A stretch of 32,467 bases of DNA from a virus. Shown in pieces: positions 7,390 to 15,317 of the stretch (positions are counted from its first letter, which is position 1; each line of letters starts with the position of its first letter). Under the pieces are notes generated by a model, which did no database searches, had not been told where the DNA came from, and saw only the letters and a list, made by a program, of their open reading frames with translations. The DNA lies in the IMG/VR virus record IMGVR_UViG_3300013181_000003, positions 1 to 32,467 of that record; one strand, 5' to 3'. Both the position numbers and the translations under genes were made by a program.

Positions 7390-7620
7390 TTATTTATATA
7401 AATTGTTAAAGTCTTCTGTTGTTGGTTTCATATTACATTCAAAATATAAAAACTTTCTCAACATGTTTATATCATTCAATATATTTGTTCTCTCTTCAGA
7501 GGTTGCTTTTTGCCATTTATCTGACAATACAATTTCAATAGCTCCTTTTGCAGCTACTTGATTCGTAATAGATTCTTGTTGTGTAGACGTTGCTACAACT
7601 TTATCACTCTTTGTTATCAT
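7390..7620 (-). CDS. Hypothetical protein (76 aa)
   Basis: A small protein with a polar N-terminus (Thr/Ser/Gln-rich, residues 1-25) and two predicted helices (about 26-62) separated by an EERTN turn. It is directly upstream of the SSB-like gene with one base between them. No family is recognised; the place suggests a replication accessory role. Confidence 0.55.
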   Translation of the reverse strand: MITKSDKVVATSTQQESITNQVAAKGAIEIVLSDKWQKATSEERTNILNDINMLRKFLYFECNMKPTTEDFNNLYK

Positions 7621-7759
7621 TAAAAAAATTATTTAATATTAATTGTTTATCCTCTTTACTTAAAAAATCGGCTTGTAAGATTTCAAATAAAACAGTTCTT
7701 AATTTATCTATTTCTTCTTGCTTTTGTTTAAGCAAATTGATATAATGTATTTCAATCAT
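7604..7759 (-). CDS. Small helical protein (51 aa)
   Basis: A short frame from ATG at 7759 to TGA at 7604. Residues 8-28 (NLLKQKQEEIDKLRTVLFE) form a heptad-like charged helix, followed by a second acidic helix. It is the first frame after the promoter candidate at 7764-7794 and would be almost leaderless. It overlaps the next gene by 17 bases. It may instead be untranslated leader, so confidence is moderate. Confidence 0.45.
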   Translation of the reverse strand: MIEIHYINLLKQKQEEIDKLRTVLFEILQADFLSKEDKQLILNNFFNDNKE

Positions 7760-7763
7760 ATTA

Positions 7764-7794
7764 TAAAGCTAATAAAAAAAATTGTATTATTAAA
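7764..7794 (-). promoter_or_regulatory. Candidate Bacteroidetes-type promoter for the replication operon
   Basis: On the minus strand TTTA (7791-7794), exactly 19 bases, then TAGCTTTA (7764-7771). The Bacteroidetes vegetative consensus is TTTG-N19-TAnnTTTG, so each box differs by one base. It lies just behind the terminator of the NinG gene, where a new promoter is needed. The start point would fall within a few bases of the ATG at 7759. High AT content makes chance matches likely, so it needs testing. Confidence 0.45.
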
Positions 7795-7803
7795 AAAATG
7801 TTA

Positions 7804-7843
7804 ATAAAAAAAAGAGAGACTTGCTATTACCTAAATCTCTCTT
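7804..7843 (-). terminator. Rho-independent terminator after the NinG-like gene
   Basis: On the minus strand AAGAGAGA (7836-7843) pairs perfectly with TCTCTCTT (7812-7819) across a 16-nt loop, followed at once by a run of eight T. It starts 32 bases after the NinG stop and separates that gene from the replication operon. Confidence 0.75.
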
Positions 7844-7875
7844 CTTAAACAAAGAACAATAAAAACTAGAAAAAC

Positions 7876-8268
7876 TCACGTATGAAAAGAAAAGTCCTTT
7901 GATTTCTCGTTGTACTCTTCAATCATTTCTATGATTTCTATATCTGTGAATTTAGCAACTCCGAGACTTTTATCATATAATTCTTTTGACAAGTTATCAC
8001 CAAGATATAAACTATATTTATACTGCTCACCATATCTAAACACATTACACGCTACACATTGAGCATGTACATTACGTTCATCCCATCTAGTTGCATAATG
8101 TTTTCTTGATATAAAATGTCCTGCTTGTATTTTAGTCCAATGGTGTTTTTCACCACATGTAGCACATCTACAATAACCTTCTTGATCTGCATCTCTTAAT
8201 CTTATATATTTAGAAAATACAGCATCTAGTTTTTTTATGAGGTTCTTACGTTTAGGTTTTCTAGCCAT
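7876..8268 (-). CDS. NinG-like recombination nuclease
   Basis: A 130-residue protein of the lambda NinG type. It has a basic N-terminus (MARKPKRKNL), a zinc CxxC pair (C35, C38 in CATCGEK), QAGHFISRKHY (48-58) with the HNH-like His, then N66 and CVAC (C71-C74), and a helical tail. NinG proteins are linked to processing of recombination intermediates in phage DNA. It forms its own transcription unit between a promoter candidate at 8300-8330 and a terminator at 7804-7843. Confidence 0.85.
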   Translation of the reverse strand: MARKPKRKNLIKKLDAVFSKYIRLRDADQEGYCRCATCGEKHHWTKIQAGHFISRKHYATRWDERNVHAQCVACNVFRYGEQYKYSLYLGDNLSKELYDKSLGVAKFTDIEIIEMIEEYNEKSKDFSFHT

Positions 8269-8299
8269 TTAATTATTAATCTTAATACCACTAACCCAC

Positions 8300-8330
8300 C
8301 AAAGTTATTGACTTTTTTTTAAAAAGTAAA
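8300..8330 (-). promoter_or_regulatory. Candidate Bacteroidetes-type promoter upstream of the NinG-like gene
   Basis: On the minus strand TTTA (8327-8330), a 19-base spacer, and TAACTTTG (8300-8307), a perfect TAnnTTTG -7 box. The expected start point is near 8295, giving a leader of roughly 25 bases to the ATG at 8268. The rest of the 8269-8390 gap contains nothing else I can name. Confidence 0.6.
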
Positions 8331-8390
8331 TAGGTGAATTAATTTTGTTTTCAACATTAAATGTTAATATTGTTCCTTAAAGCTTATCTT

Positions 8391-8597
8391 TTATAGCTCT
8401 ACACCTCTTTTTTGTAGTTCGTTCAGAATTAAATGTTTTTTCCTTTTATACTGTGAGCTTTCATACATTGTTTTTAATTCTTCTACTTTAAAACTACAAG
8501 GAGGGTAATGTCTCCAAGTATATTGTTTGTCAGATATTATCTTGCCTCTTGCGTCTCTTTTATATTCTTTTGTAGATGGCTTTAATTTAATTGACAT
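8391..8597 (-). CDS. Conserved phage protein of unknown function (68 aa)
   Basis: A small basic protein with a Lys-rich N-terminal half, the motif TWRHYPPCSFKVEELKTMYE (about residues 27-46) and a basic C-terminal helix. I recall the YPPCS/ELKTMYE combination from other Bacteroidetes phage genomes but know no function. I place the start at the ATG at 8597, two bases after the holin stop. An upstream ATG at 8615 adds six residues and overlaps the holin gene. Confidence 0.6.
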   Translation of the reverse strand: MSIKLKPSTKEYKRDARGKIISDKQYTWRHYPPCSFKVEELKTMYESSQYKRKKHLILNELQKRGVEL

Positions 8598-8598
8598 A

Positions 8599-8973
8599 TT
8601 ACTTACTCTTATCATTTAATTTTTCAAATGTTCTCATACCGCCTAATCCTAACATACCAATAAGAACTGTCATTAAATGTTCCATTTGTAATGCTGGTGG
8701 TGCTTGACCTTCACCAAAATACCATACTAATAAATCTCTTAATATGAAATTATAAGCTAAAGCTATTCCACAAACCCATCCAATAAAAGGTCTCCAACCA
8801 GCAACAAATATAGTTCTATGCTGTGCTTCCATTTTATTAATTTCAGCTTGCATTTCAATAAGTTTTTGAGGATCTATTTCTTTTCCTTTGATTAATTCTC
8901 TAATCTCTAATCCAAGTCCTCCTATTTCTGATGGATCTTTAAATCCTAATAATCTTTTTAAAATTTTAAGCAT
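8599..8973 (-). CDS. Holin, 3TM/GTA-holin type
   Basis: 124 residues: an amphipathic N-terminal half, then TIFVAGWRPFIGWVCGIALA, which is characteristic of the 'holin of 3TMs, for gene-transfer release' family (R/T-x-x-AGWRPF-x-GWVCG). Hydrophobic segments lie at about 62-85 and 98-115, and the C-terminus is charged. It would form inner-membrane holes that release the endolysin. It overlaps the M15 peptidase stop by eight bases, giving a compact lysis cassette. Confidence 0.85.
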   Translation of the reverse strand: MLKILKRLLGFKDPSEIGGLGLEIRELIKGKEIDPQKLIEMQAEINKMEAQHRTIFVAGWRPFIGWVCGIALAYNFILRDLLVWYFGEGQAPPALQMEHLMTVLIGMLGLGGMRTFEKLNDKSK

Positions 8974-9328
8974 ATGTCCAAATTACTTTTTTAGTTTTAA
9001 TAGGATCGTTATCAACGTGTATAAATGTGTTTGCTATTCCAATCCTAGTGAATCCAGCTTGTAGTAGTGCTGATAGTATTTCGTATCTGTACGTAGAGGA
9101 TGTTGCATGTATATCGGCAGCGTATCCTCGTAAATGTGATGAATTCTCTGATCCTCCCACTTTTTTATTGTGTTCTTCAGATCTGAACCCGGAATTAATT
9201 TTAAATGGTATCCCTGCAATTTTACGTGCATGGTTGAGCATGCGAAGAAAAGTTGGATCCATATTGCGACCACTATCACGTATGTCAGGCGAGTCAAATT
9301 CACTGTATCTGAAATATGATTTTGTCAT
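8966..9328 (-). CDS. Endolysin, M15A-type peptidase
   Basis: A 120-residue peptidase M15 domain. It shows the zinc-site signature S-H-x-x-G-x-A-x-D (S64, H65, G68, A70, D72 in SSHLRGYAAD) and the second part H-V-D (H104, D106 in IHVDND). INSGFRS (44-50) is the typical substrate-side strand. These enzymes cleave peptide bonds in the peptidoglycan stem. There is no signal peptide, so release depends on the neighbouring holin. The domain takes up the whole protein. Confidence 0.9.
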   Translation of the reverse strand: MTKSYFRYSEFDSPDIRDSGRNMDPTFLRMLNHARKIAGIPFKINSGFRSEEHNKKVGGSENSSHLRGYAADIHATSSTYRYEILSALLQAGFTRIGIANTFIHVDNDPIKTKKVIWTYA

Positions 9329-9337
9329 AATATGACA

Positions 9338-9436
9338 TTACATTTTAAGTTTAGCTAACCACTGATTCCAAGCTTTAGCTACTGCAATATTAAATTTTTC
9401 TAGTTTATTTGCTATATATCTTAATATTCTTACCAT
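9338..9436 (-). CDS. Tiny amphipathic protein (32 aa)
   Basis: A 32-residue frame from ATG 9436 to TAA 9338. It reads as one amphipathic helix with Trp residues at 23 and 26 (KAWNQWLAKLK) and a net positive charge. It follows the 48-residue gene by one base and precedes the endolysin. It could be a lysis accessory peptide, but that is only positional inference. Confidence 0.4.
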   Translation of the reverse strand: MVRILRYIANKLEKFNIAVAKAWNQWLAKLKM

Positions 9437-9437
9437 A

Positions 9438-9584
9438 TTATTTTTTATCTATTAATTGAAATATCTTAATAACCGTATAAACCAACGTTGCTATAATTAG
9501 TAGTCCTTGTAGAGCTTCATTTATTTCTGCTATTGTTATTACGTACACTGCTATTCCTAATATTGTTGGTTCAAATCCATTCAT
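9438..9584 (-). CDS. Small membrane protein, possible second holin or antiholin (48 aa)
   Basis: A 48-residue frame from ATG 9584 to TAA 9438. A hydrophobic stretch at 7-19 and another at 28-43 are separated by an acidic turn (EINEAL), and the tail is basic (DKK). Two short membrane helices upstream of an endolysin and a known holin suggest a holin-like or antiholin role. The stop of the adhesin gene lies one base upstream of this ATG, so translation is probably coupled. Confidence 0.5.
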   Translation of the reverse strand: MNGFEPTILGIAVYVITIAEINEALQGLLIIATLVYTVIKIFQLIDKK

Positions 9585-9585
9585 T

Positions 9586-12500
9586 TTAATTTATTTTAAA
9601 TGCCATATATATAAAGTTTTTTCCTGAATCATTAAATGATGCTGAAGAAAAATTAAGACCTGTATCAGTAGCATATATGTTAGTATCTGATGTTGTTTCA
9701 GCATTAGATGCATTAGCTTTTAATCTTGCGTCAAAAGGTTGCGTATCACCTCTTACACTATCAAGTATAAACCAATCTTGATTGTCATCATACTTTCTTA
9801 ACATTACAAAATCTGGTCTAAATCCTAATGTAACAGTTTGTGATGTTCCATTACCAGAGTAAGTTCCAATCTTGCTATATCCAGATACTGAATGGAAAGC
9901 ATAACCAATATATTCTTCTCCGCTATCATTTAAAGCTTGATTTGCGTGAAATTTAACTGTTGTTGCAGTTGGGTCAAAAGTTACATTAGCTGAATTTGCT
10001 TTAGAATTAATTAGATTTAAAGATAAATAATCTCCTTCTGAAAATCCTGAATATAATACTTGCCAGTTGATTGCACTTCCTGTTAATTGTTTCCCAATCC
10101 ATAGCTCTGGAGCAGATGATAAGCCGTGAGGAACTCTTGTTCCTGTTACACCAGTCCCTTCATATTTAACTATACTAAATCCTGCATTAGCATTTGCACT
10201 AACTATTGATTTTGGTGGAGCACCTAAAGTTAAATCATCATTATCAGATGTGGTTTCTGCATATAAAGCTGCAACACCTATATCAGATACTGCACCATTA
10301 TATATTCTTAATTGGTCTATTTCGCCATCATAAAAACCATTTGAATCATCATCCTTACGAGTACCAATTCTCATATTACCAGTCATTCGCATAGTTGTAG
10401 TGTAACTTTCACCAGTAGTCAAAGCTTTAGAAACCCCATCAATATATATTTTTGCACTTGTGTTTGAAGTTCCATCTACAACTAAAGCAACGTGATGATA
10501 ACTACCATCATATAATGATGATGAATCTGATGCACTCATTGCTGTAAAACCTGCTCCGCTTGTTGTATTGTTAGGAAAAATTCCAAATTTTGTTCCGCTT
10601 GAAGCTAAACCTATTCTATTTGAGTTTACATTAGAATCCCCCTCAAATTGAAATATTGTATGGTCATCATTATATTGTGATGATTTCATCCAAAAACTTA
10701 CAGTAAAACTTGTTTGTTGTGAAAAACTTGTGCTAAAAGTAATTTTACTATTAGTACCATTAAAATCTGCTGCTTTATTAAATTTACCAGTAACATAAGA
10801 TACATTAGAAGCAGTCCCATTATAATCACCTGTTACATCATTCGCATTATCCTCAAATTTATATACTGCTAAAGCTGATCCTCCAAAAATCGTAGGCTCA
10901 TTATCATCGGCTTTCCACGCCCAAGCAACGTAATCCTCACCATTTGCATTTGTATAACTACCAGTACCTGCTACTGTAAACCCATTAGCATCATAAGTTC
11001 TAACGCCATTTGATGCTTCTGCTACTTGTGCTCCAGTAGTATTTGAAGCTAAAGCATTATGCATTCTAATACTATCAAATAATTGATGGTATCTATCTGC
11101 AGTGTTTCTATTTTTAATCCACACAAAATTTGGTTGGAAACCTAACCCATCAATACTTTGTGATGAACCTGTACCTGTATAAGCTACTGTTGTAAAACTT
11201 TTTGCTACTGTTGGTGCTTCTGTGTCAGGGTCTGCAGCAAATGCCATATAGATATATGTATCGCTTGACCTGTTTAATGATTGAGATGATGTTGGTCCTA
11301 CTTGGAAACCATTACTTAAAAAATCTAAATCAAACCCTGATGTATTATTTTCTTCAGCATTACTTGAATTAGCCTTTATGTGTTTTGTTCTTGGGTTTGT
11401 TAGGTTTCTTTTATTATCAAACATTACCCAGTGTGTATTAGCAAATGAAGTGTTTTTTACCATTACAAAAGCAGGTTCAAAACCTGTTTCTATAATAGGT
11501 CTATCATCAGCATCTCCTGTACCTGTGTATGAGCCAAACTTTGAAAAGCCATCGACTGAATTGAAACAGTAGGCAACGTAAGTTTGTCCATTTGTGTTTA
11601 CAGTTACGTCTGTTCCTATTTGATTTGTTGTAGCACTTATCGTTTTATATGCGTTAGTGTCTGTTCCTGCTGCTCCAGTACCTTGTAAATACATATAATT
11701 ACTTGCAGATAAAGAACTTGACCAAACAAGCCAACCCTCTGCAGAGCTTGTTCTTTTTGTAATTATTAAATCTGGTGATTCTGATAATCCGTGACCGTAA
11801 GTGCCTGTGCTACCTGTTCCACTATATGTAACGATTGAAAACCCTGAATCTTGATTTGCTTGTACTGTACTTGTAATCGTTCCATCAGTATTGCTGCTTG
11901 TAGTTCCTCCGTTTGCTTTTAGACACCAAGCTACGAAATCTTGTCCATTAACATTTGATGAACCACTACCATTAAATGTAAAACCGCCTGTATCAAAAGA
12001 AATTAATTTTCCATTTGAATTTTCTGCAACAGTCTCATTAGGGTATATTCTTTTAGTTGCACCTCTTGTTGAATCAAAAACAACGTGATTATATCCTGCT
12101 GCACTTCTTAATTTTAACCAAACAAAATCAGGAGTGAAATTTAATCCGTATTCGTATGAAACATTTGTAGCACTACCATCGTATGCTCTCATATCATCAT
12201 TTGCATTCCCTTCAAATCTATAAGAAGCTACAAGTGAGTTTTCATTATACAATGTAGTTACTTCACTTGCTGATAATGCTTTGTTGAATACTCTAAATTG
12301 GTCTAAATCTGCATTTAAATAATTTGTCGAATAATATGGTCTCCTACCAATAACTGCATCACCTGTTACATTTAAAGTTCTTGTTACAGTACCTTTACTT
12401 TCACTATTTATATATAATGTTATTATAGCATCAGCAGGTGCAGTATCATAAACTAAAACAAAATGATACCATTGTCCAGTTGATAACCCTAAAGATGTTG

Positions 12501-13521
12501 CTAAATTATCTGAATTACCATTGTTATCGTGTGCGACAGTACCTAAAGAAGAATCTATATATAAACTTGTATGAGTAAATGCAGTAACTGTATCACCTAT
12601 TCCGTAAAAATGTTGTGTACCTGAACTGCTATTAAAATTAACCCAAAACGATACAGAGTGTGATGAATCACCATTTACTCCCCAATCACCGTTTGGGTTT
12701 ATATAACTACTACTTCCATTAAAACTTGCTGCTTGTCCATATCTTCCTGCTGCATATTGTATTGAAGTTCCAGTTCCATCGTAGTTCCCACTTAAATCTG
12801 TTTCATCATTTTCAAACTTATAAGTAGCAATACAAGAACTATCTCCAAGTACTTGTAGTGTGTCTGTTGTATCTTCTGATAATGGGTCTAATGATTCTAC
12901 TGTTGCTGCAGTCTCCGCATATAGTGTTGAAACTTCTGATGATGATAATTCTTTTTGAAAAAATCTTATTTGGTCAAGTAATTTAGGATTTGCACTTCCA
13001 GAACCATCATTATTCCCTATAATTATATCTGATTGACTTTGTGTTTGTGTTCCTGATGTACTTTTAGATGTTTGAGCAACACCATTTATATAAGGTGTTA
13101 CAGTATTAGTCGAACCATTATGAGCTAAAACAACGTGTGTCCAATCAGTAACATCGTGTGATATAGATATTGCTTGAGCTGCTGAATTATAAAAATTATA
13201 ATAAACTGTATCATTTTTAACTTGTGTGTTAAAATTATGTGTTTGTCTTGCGTATATTACAGGCGCAAAACCTGTAGCATTTGTTTTAGCCCAATATGAA
13301 ATAGTCCAACTTTTATTTATATTACCTATGTCTAACTCTTGAGATATAGATACTTTTGCATTTGTCGCATTAAAATAAGCAGCTGCTCCAAACTTACCTC
13401 CGTTAATAGAATGTGATGATGAACCATCACCCTCGTATAATACTACTCCAAAATGTTCACTTGGTGTTATTCCTCCTGGTGCTGCGGCAGCTCCCTGTAA
13501 TAATCTCTTATTTACAGCCAT
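9586..13521 (-). CDS. Giant tail fibre/adhesin with LamG and DUF7483-like modules
   Basis: A 1311-residue modular protein. LamG (concanavalin-like) domains lie at about 40-205, 230-428 and 885-1090; each opens with a strand such as A-x-YKFE-x-N and ends with D-Q-x-R-x-F/Y followed by S-x-x-ALYAE. About six shorter modules of a second kind lie at 460-538, 556-660, 661-765, 775-872, 1112-1212 and 1216-1311. They share G-F-x-P-D-F-V-W-x-K, an H/W-x-x-x-DS-x-RG step and NG-x-x-YVA, which I associate with DUF7483 in marine phages. An orphan LamG opening (429-459) is spliced onto the first of these. The protein probably binds host surface polysaccharide. It follows a tail-fibre-assembly-like gene and precedes lysis. 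Confidence 0.8.
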   Translation of the reverse strand: MAVNKRLLQGAAAAPGGITPSEHFGVVLYEGDGSSSHSINGGKFGAAAYFNATNAKVSISQELDIGNINKSWTISYWAKTNATGFAPVIYARQTHNFNTQVKNDTVYYNFYNSAAQAISISHDVTDWTHVVLAHNGSTNTVTPYINGVAQTSKSTSGTQTQSQSDIIIGNNDGSGSANPKLLDQIRFFQKELSSSEVSTLYAETAATVESLDPLSEDTTDTLQVLGDSSCIATYKFENDETDLSGNYDGTGTSIQYAAGRYGQAASFNGSSSYINPNGDWGVNGDSSHSVSFWVNFNSSSGTQHFYGIGDTVTAFTHTSLYIDSSLGTVAHDNNGNSDNLATSLGLSTGQWYHFVLVYDTAPADAIITLYINSESKGTVTRTLNVTGDAVIGRRPYYSTNYLNADLDQFRVFNKALSASEVTTLYNENSLVASYRFEGNANDDMRAYDGSATNVSYEYGLNFTPDFVWLKLRSAAGYNHVVFDSTRGATKRIYPNETVAENSNGKLISFDTGGFTFNGSGSSNVNGQDFVAWCLKANGGTTSSNTDGTITSTVQANQDSGFSIVTYSGTGSTGTYGHGLSESPDLIITKRTSSAEGWLVWSSSLSASNYMYLQGTGAAGTDTNAYKTISATTNQIGTDVTVNTNGQTYVAYCFNSVDGFSKFGSYTGTGDADDRPIIETGFEPAFVMVKNTSFANTHWVMFDNKRNLTNPRTKHIKANSSNAEENNTSGFDLDFLSNGFQVGPTSSQSLNRSSDTYIYMAFAADPDTEAPTVAKSFTTVAYTGTGSSQSIDGLGFQPNFVWIKNRNTADRYHQLFDSIRMHNALASNTTGAQVAEASNGVRTYDANGFTVAGTGSYTNANGEDYVAWAWKADDNEPTIFGGSALAVYKFEDNANDVTGDYNGTASNVSYVTGKFNKAADFNGTNSKITFSTSFSQQTSFTVSFWMKSSQYNDDHTIFQFEGDSNVNSNRIGLASSGTKFGIFPNNTTSGAGFTAMSASDSSSLYDGSYHHVALVVDGTSNTSAKIYIDGVSKALTTGESYTTTMRMTGNMRIGTRKDDDSNGFYDGEIDQLRIYNGAVSDIGVAALYAETTSDNDDLTLGAPPKSIVSANANAGFSIVKYEGTGVTGTRVPHGLSSAPELWIGKQLTGSAINWQVLYSGFSEGDYLSLNLINSKANSANVTFDPTATTVKFHANQALNDSGEEYIGYAFHSVSGYSKIGTYSGNGTSQTVTLGFRPDFVMLRKYDDNQDWFILDSVRGDTQPFDARLKANASNAETTSDTNIYATDTGLNFSSASFNDSGKNFIYMAFKIN

Positions 13522-13523
13522 AT

Positions 13524-14006
13524 TTAATCTATATTAGGGAAATCATATTGCATTACTTTCTTTTTAGTAGTTAATGCATTTATTTCCGATTCAACTGTCT
13601 CTGATTGGTCTCTTAATGCTTGTCTTGCTGTAGCTATATCAGCTGGTATCTCTGTGCCATTATCTGCATTTCTAATTATATACCAATCTGTCGCTGCAAG
13701 TTTGCTTCCTATTTGACCTTTAAAGTTGTTTATTCTTTTTTCTTTTAGTTCTGCTAAAGTTTCACTCCAAGTAATATCTTCTGCATCTTTTCTAAATACT
13801 GATGAAGCTGAATCAAAATATATTTCTCCAAGTGTGTGTATTCTTGAATCATAATTCTCATCTATGATTACATCAAATAATCCTGCATCTCTTAATGCAT
13901 CAGCTGACATTGATCTTGCGTTTAGGTGAAAACCTGTTGAAGATCTAAATGATTTTGGTACGTCTGGGTACGTTGTAATAATTCCGTTGTTGTTTACTGC
14001 TTTCAT
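13524..14006 (-). CDS. Tail fibre assembly/tail chaperone-like protein
   Basis: The C-terminal half has the layout of tail fibre assembly proteins: W-S-E-T-x-x-x-LKEKR-INNFKGQ, then LAATDWYIIRNAD and a final helix with ARQALRDQSETVESEI. The N-terminal half (VPKSFRSSTGFHLN, LFDVIIDENYD) fits the small domain of such proteins. These chaperones fold or trimerise the fibre and are encoded next to it, as here (two bases before the adhesin gene). I chose the ATG at 14006 (160 aa), two bases after the upstream stop, over an in-frame upstream start at 14054. Confidence 0.65.
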   Translation of the reverse strand: MKAVNNNGIITTYPDVPKSFRSSTGFHLNARSMSADALRDAGLFDVIIDENYDSRIHTLGEIYFDSASSVFRKDAEDITWSETLAELKEKRINNFKGQIGSKLAATDWYIIRNADNGTEIPADIATARQALRDQSETVESEINALTTKKKVMQYDFPNID

Positions 14007-14007
14007 A

Positions 14008-14454
14008 TTATACTGCTTCTTGTGATATTGTGCCCCATTGCTCTGTTGCACCATTTGTTGATACTACTTGAATTAGATTTGATACAGTACCGTCATATGT
14101 ACCGCTAATTTCTTTTAAAGTTGTTGGTAAAGTTAAACCAAAGTCTCCTGTTACAATGATGTCTTTTACCATTCCTGTAGATACATTACTAAATGTTATT
14201 TCTGTTGCTTCTGTTATTGTAAGTGTATAAACTTGTGCGTCTGCAAAATCTATATCTACTGTTGCTGCTGCTGTTAATGCATCTACTGTTGTAAATTCGT
14301 CTGCTAGTTTAGCGTATGTGATACTATCATCAGCCACACCAGCTCCGTCATATAACTCTGTAAAGTTATCGTTCGTTTTATCAAATGCGGTTCTTATTGG
14401 ATCTCCTGTTCCGTCATTTGCTGTTGTTCCTATTCCTATTACTTGTTTTGCCAT
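14008..14454 (-). CDS. Fibre/decoration-type structural protein (148 aa)
   Basis: It begins with the motif IGTTANDGTGDPIRTAFDK followed by TNDNFTELY (residues 7-35), a very common N-terminal segment of phage tail-fibre or neck-fibre proteins that attach to the virion. A beta-rich domain with a Thr/Ala composition follows (60-145, FADAQVYTLTITEATEITFSN). The overall design resembles the protein at 19810-20268. It is probably a virion component; exact location is unknown. Confidence 0.6.
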   Translation of the reverse strand: MAKQVIGIGTTANDGTGDPIRTAFDKTNDNFTELYDGAGVADDSITYAKLADEFTTVDALTAAATVDIDFADAQVYTLTITEATEITFSNVSTGMVKDIIVTGDFGLTLPTTLKEISGTYDGTVSNLIQVVSTNGATEQWGTISQEAV

Positions 14455-14456
14455 AA

Positions 14457-14624
14457 TTAATATACTGTTTTATCTGATGTAAATTCTGTTGTGTCTGCTA
14501 ATACTAGCGTTGTATCTGCTCTAAAATATGATCCGTCTGCGTCAAATGGATAGATTATACCCCAACCATTCGCTTCATTAACGTTTCCGAACCAACTCTC
14601 ATCATATATTGAACCAAATCCCAT
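14457..14624 (-). CDS. Tiny conserved protein, paralogue A (55 aa)
   Basis: A 55-residue frame starting MGFGSIYDESWFGN and continuing EANGWGIIYPFDADG, with a Thr/Asp-rich tail. Its first 26 residues are nearly identical to the 28-residue protein encoded immediately upstream, while the codons differ at many third positions. That pattern shows selection at the protein level. Similar MGFGxIYDxxWWG peptides occur in other phages as far as I recall. Function is unknown; the position is between head-connector and fibre genes. Confidence 0.6.
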   Translation of the reverse strand: MGFGSIYDESWFGNVNEANGWGIIYPFDADGSYFRADTTLVLADTTEFTSDKTVY

Positions 14625-14625
14625 T

Positions 14626-14712
14626 TTCTTATACTGGATATATTATTCCCCATCCGTTTGCTTCGTCTTCGTTACCCCACCAGCTTTCGTCATATATAGA
14701 ACCGAAACCCAT
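14626..14712 (-). CDS. Tiny conserved protein, paralogue B (28 aa)
   Basis: A 28-residue protein, MGFGSIYDESWWGN then EANGWGIIYPV, a shortened twin of the protein encoded one base downstream. It starts behind the recurrent leader TATTGTAATAAT-ATG, identical over 12 bases to the leader of the protease gene at 21711, which supports real translation. Confidence 0.55.
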
Positions 14713-14716
14713 ATTA

Positions 14717-14785
14717 TTACAATAAGTTTTTTAATTTTTTGTTATTCTTTGTAAGCTCTAAAATATAATTTTTTAATCTTGTCAT
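14717..14785 (-). CDS. Possible 22-residue basic peptide
   Basis: An ATG-TAA frame of 22 codons encoding a Lys/Leu/Asn-rich amphipathic helix (MTRLKNYILELTKNNKK...). It fills the gap between the DUF6712-like gene and the tiny paralogues. It could be noise in AT-rich DNA; only the tight packing supports it. Confidence 0.25.
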   Translation of the reverse strand: MTRLKNYILELTKNNKKLKNLL

Positions 14786-14814
14786 ATTATATTCTTTAGG
14801 CTTGTACTTTTTCT

Positions 14815-15315
14815 TTATAATACCCATCCCTCGAAACTTGCATCTTTATCTGGATATACATCCTCGTTAGAATTGCTATTATACTCTGGAAAACTATCAT
14901 TATTAAAGCTCATGTAACTAATAAATCTATCTGTATAGTATTGAGCTAAATTTCTTTCTTTTTCAATTAAAAAGTCTATTTCTTCTTTATCTACATTAGT
15001 AGCGTTTTCACTTGTATGCTTGTAGACGCCTTTATTAGCTAATGTGTAGGCACTAAAAGGTAAATATTCTACCATTGCCCAATGTATTAGCATAGGTTTT
15101 ACATAATCTGTTACCAGAGTTAAATAACTTCCTGTTAAACTACTTGATATAATATCTGATTCTATTTTTTCTAATAGATCAGTACCTAAATAATTCTGTA
15201 TATGAATGTCTTGTGCAATCTTAACAAACTGAATAAATTTGTCAGTATCTACATTACCATTCATTGCTGTAAACTTTACTATATCTTTTCTACTTATTAA
15301 TAATGCTTGTGCCAT
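14815..15315 (-). CDS. DUF6712-like head-tail connector protein
   Basis: 166 residues, mostly helical, with AQDIHIQNYLGTDLL (about 34-48), TDYVKPMLIHWAMVEYLPF (68-86), ANKGVYKHTSEN and a final helix with QYYTDRFISYMSF. This combination is typical of the DUF6712 family found just downstream of portal genes in Bacteroidetes phages. By place and helical make-up it is probably a head-completion adaptor. It starts three bases after the portal stop. Confidence 0.75.
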   Translation of the reverse strand: MAQALLISRKDIVKFTAMNGNVDTDKFIQFVKIAQDIHIQNYLGTDLLEKIESDIISSSLTGSYLTLVTDYVKPMLIHWAMVEYLPFSAYTLANKGVYKHTSENATNVDKEEIDFLIEKERNLAQYYTDRFISYMSFNNDSFPEYNSNSNEDVYPDKDASFEGWVL

Positions 15316-15317
15316 GT

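Noticed and set aside
9034-9303. Minus-strand frame of 89 codons within the endolysin gene
   Set aside because: It overlaps almost all of the M15 peptidase gene in another frame; the peptidase has clear catalytic motifs.
9586-13521. Possible diversity-generating retroelement target in the adhesin
   Set aside because: No reverse transcriptase or template repeat was seen, and the repeats look like ordinary domain duplication.
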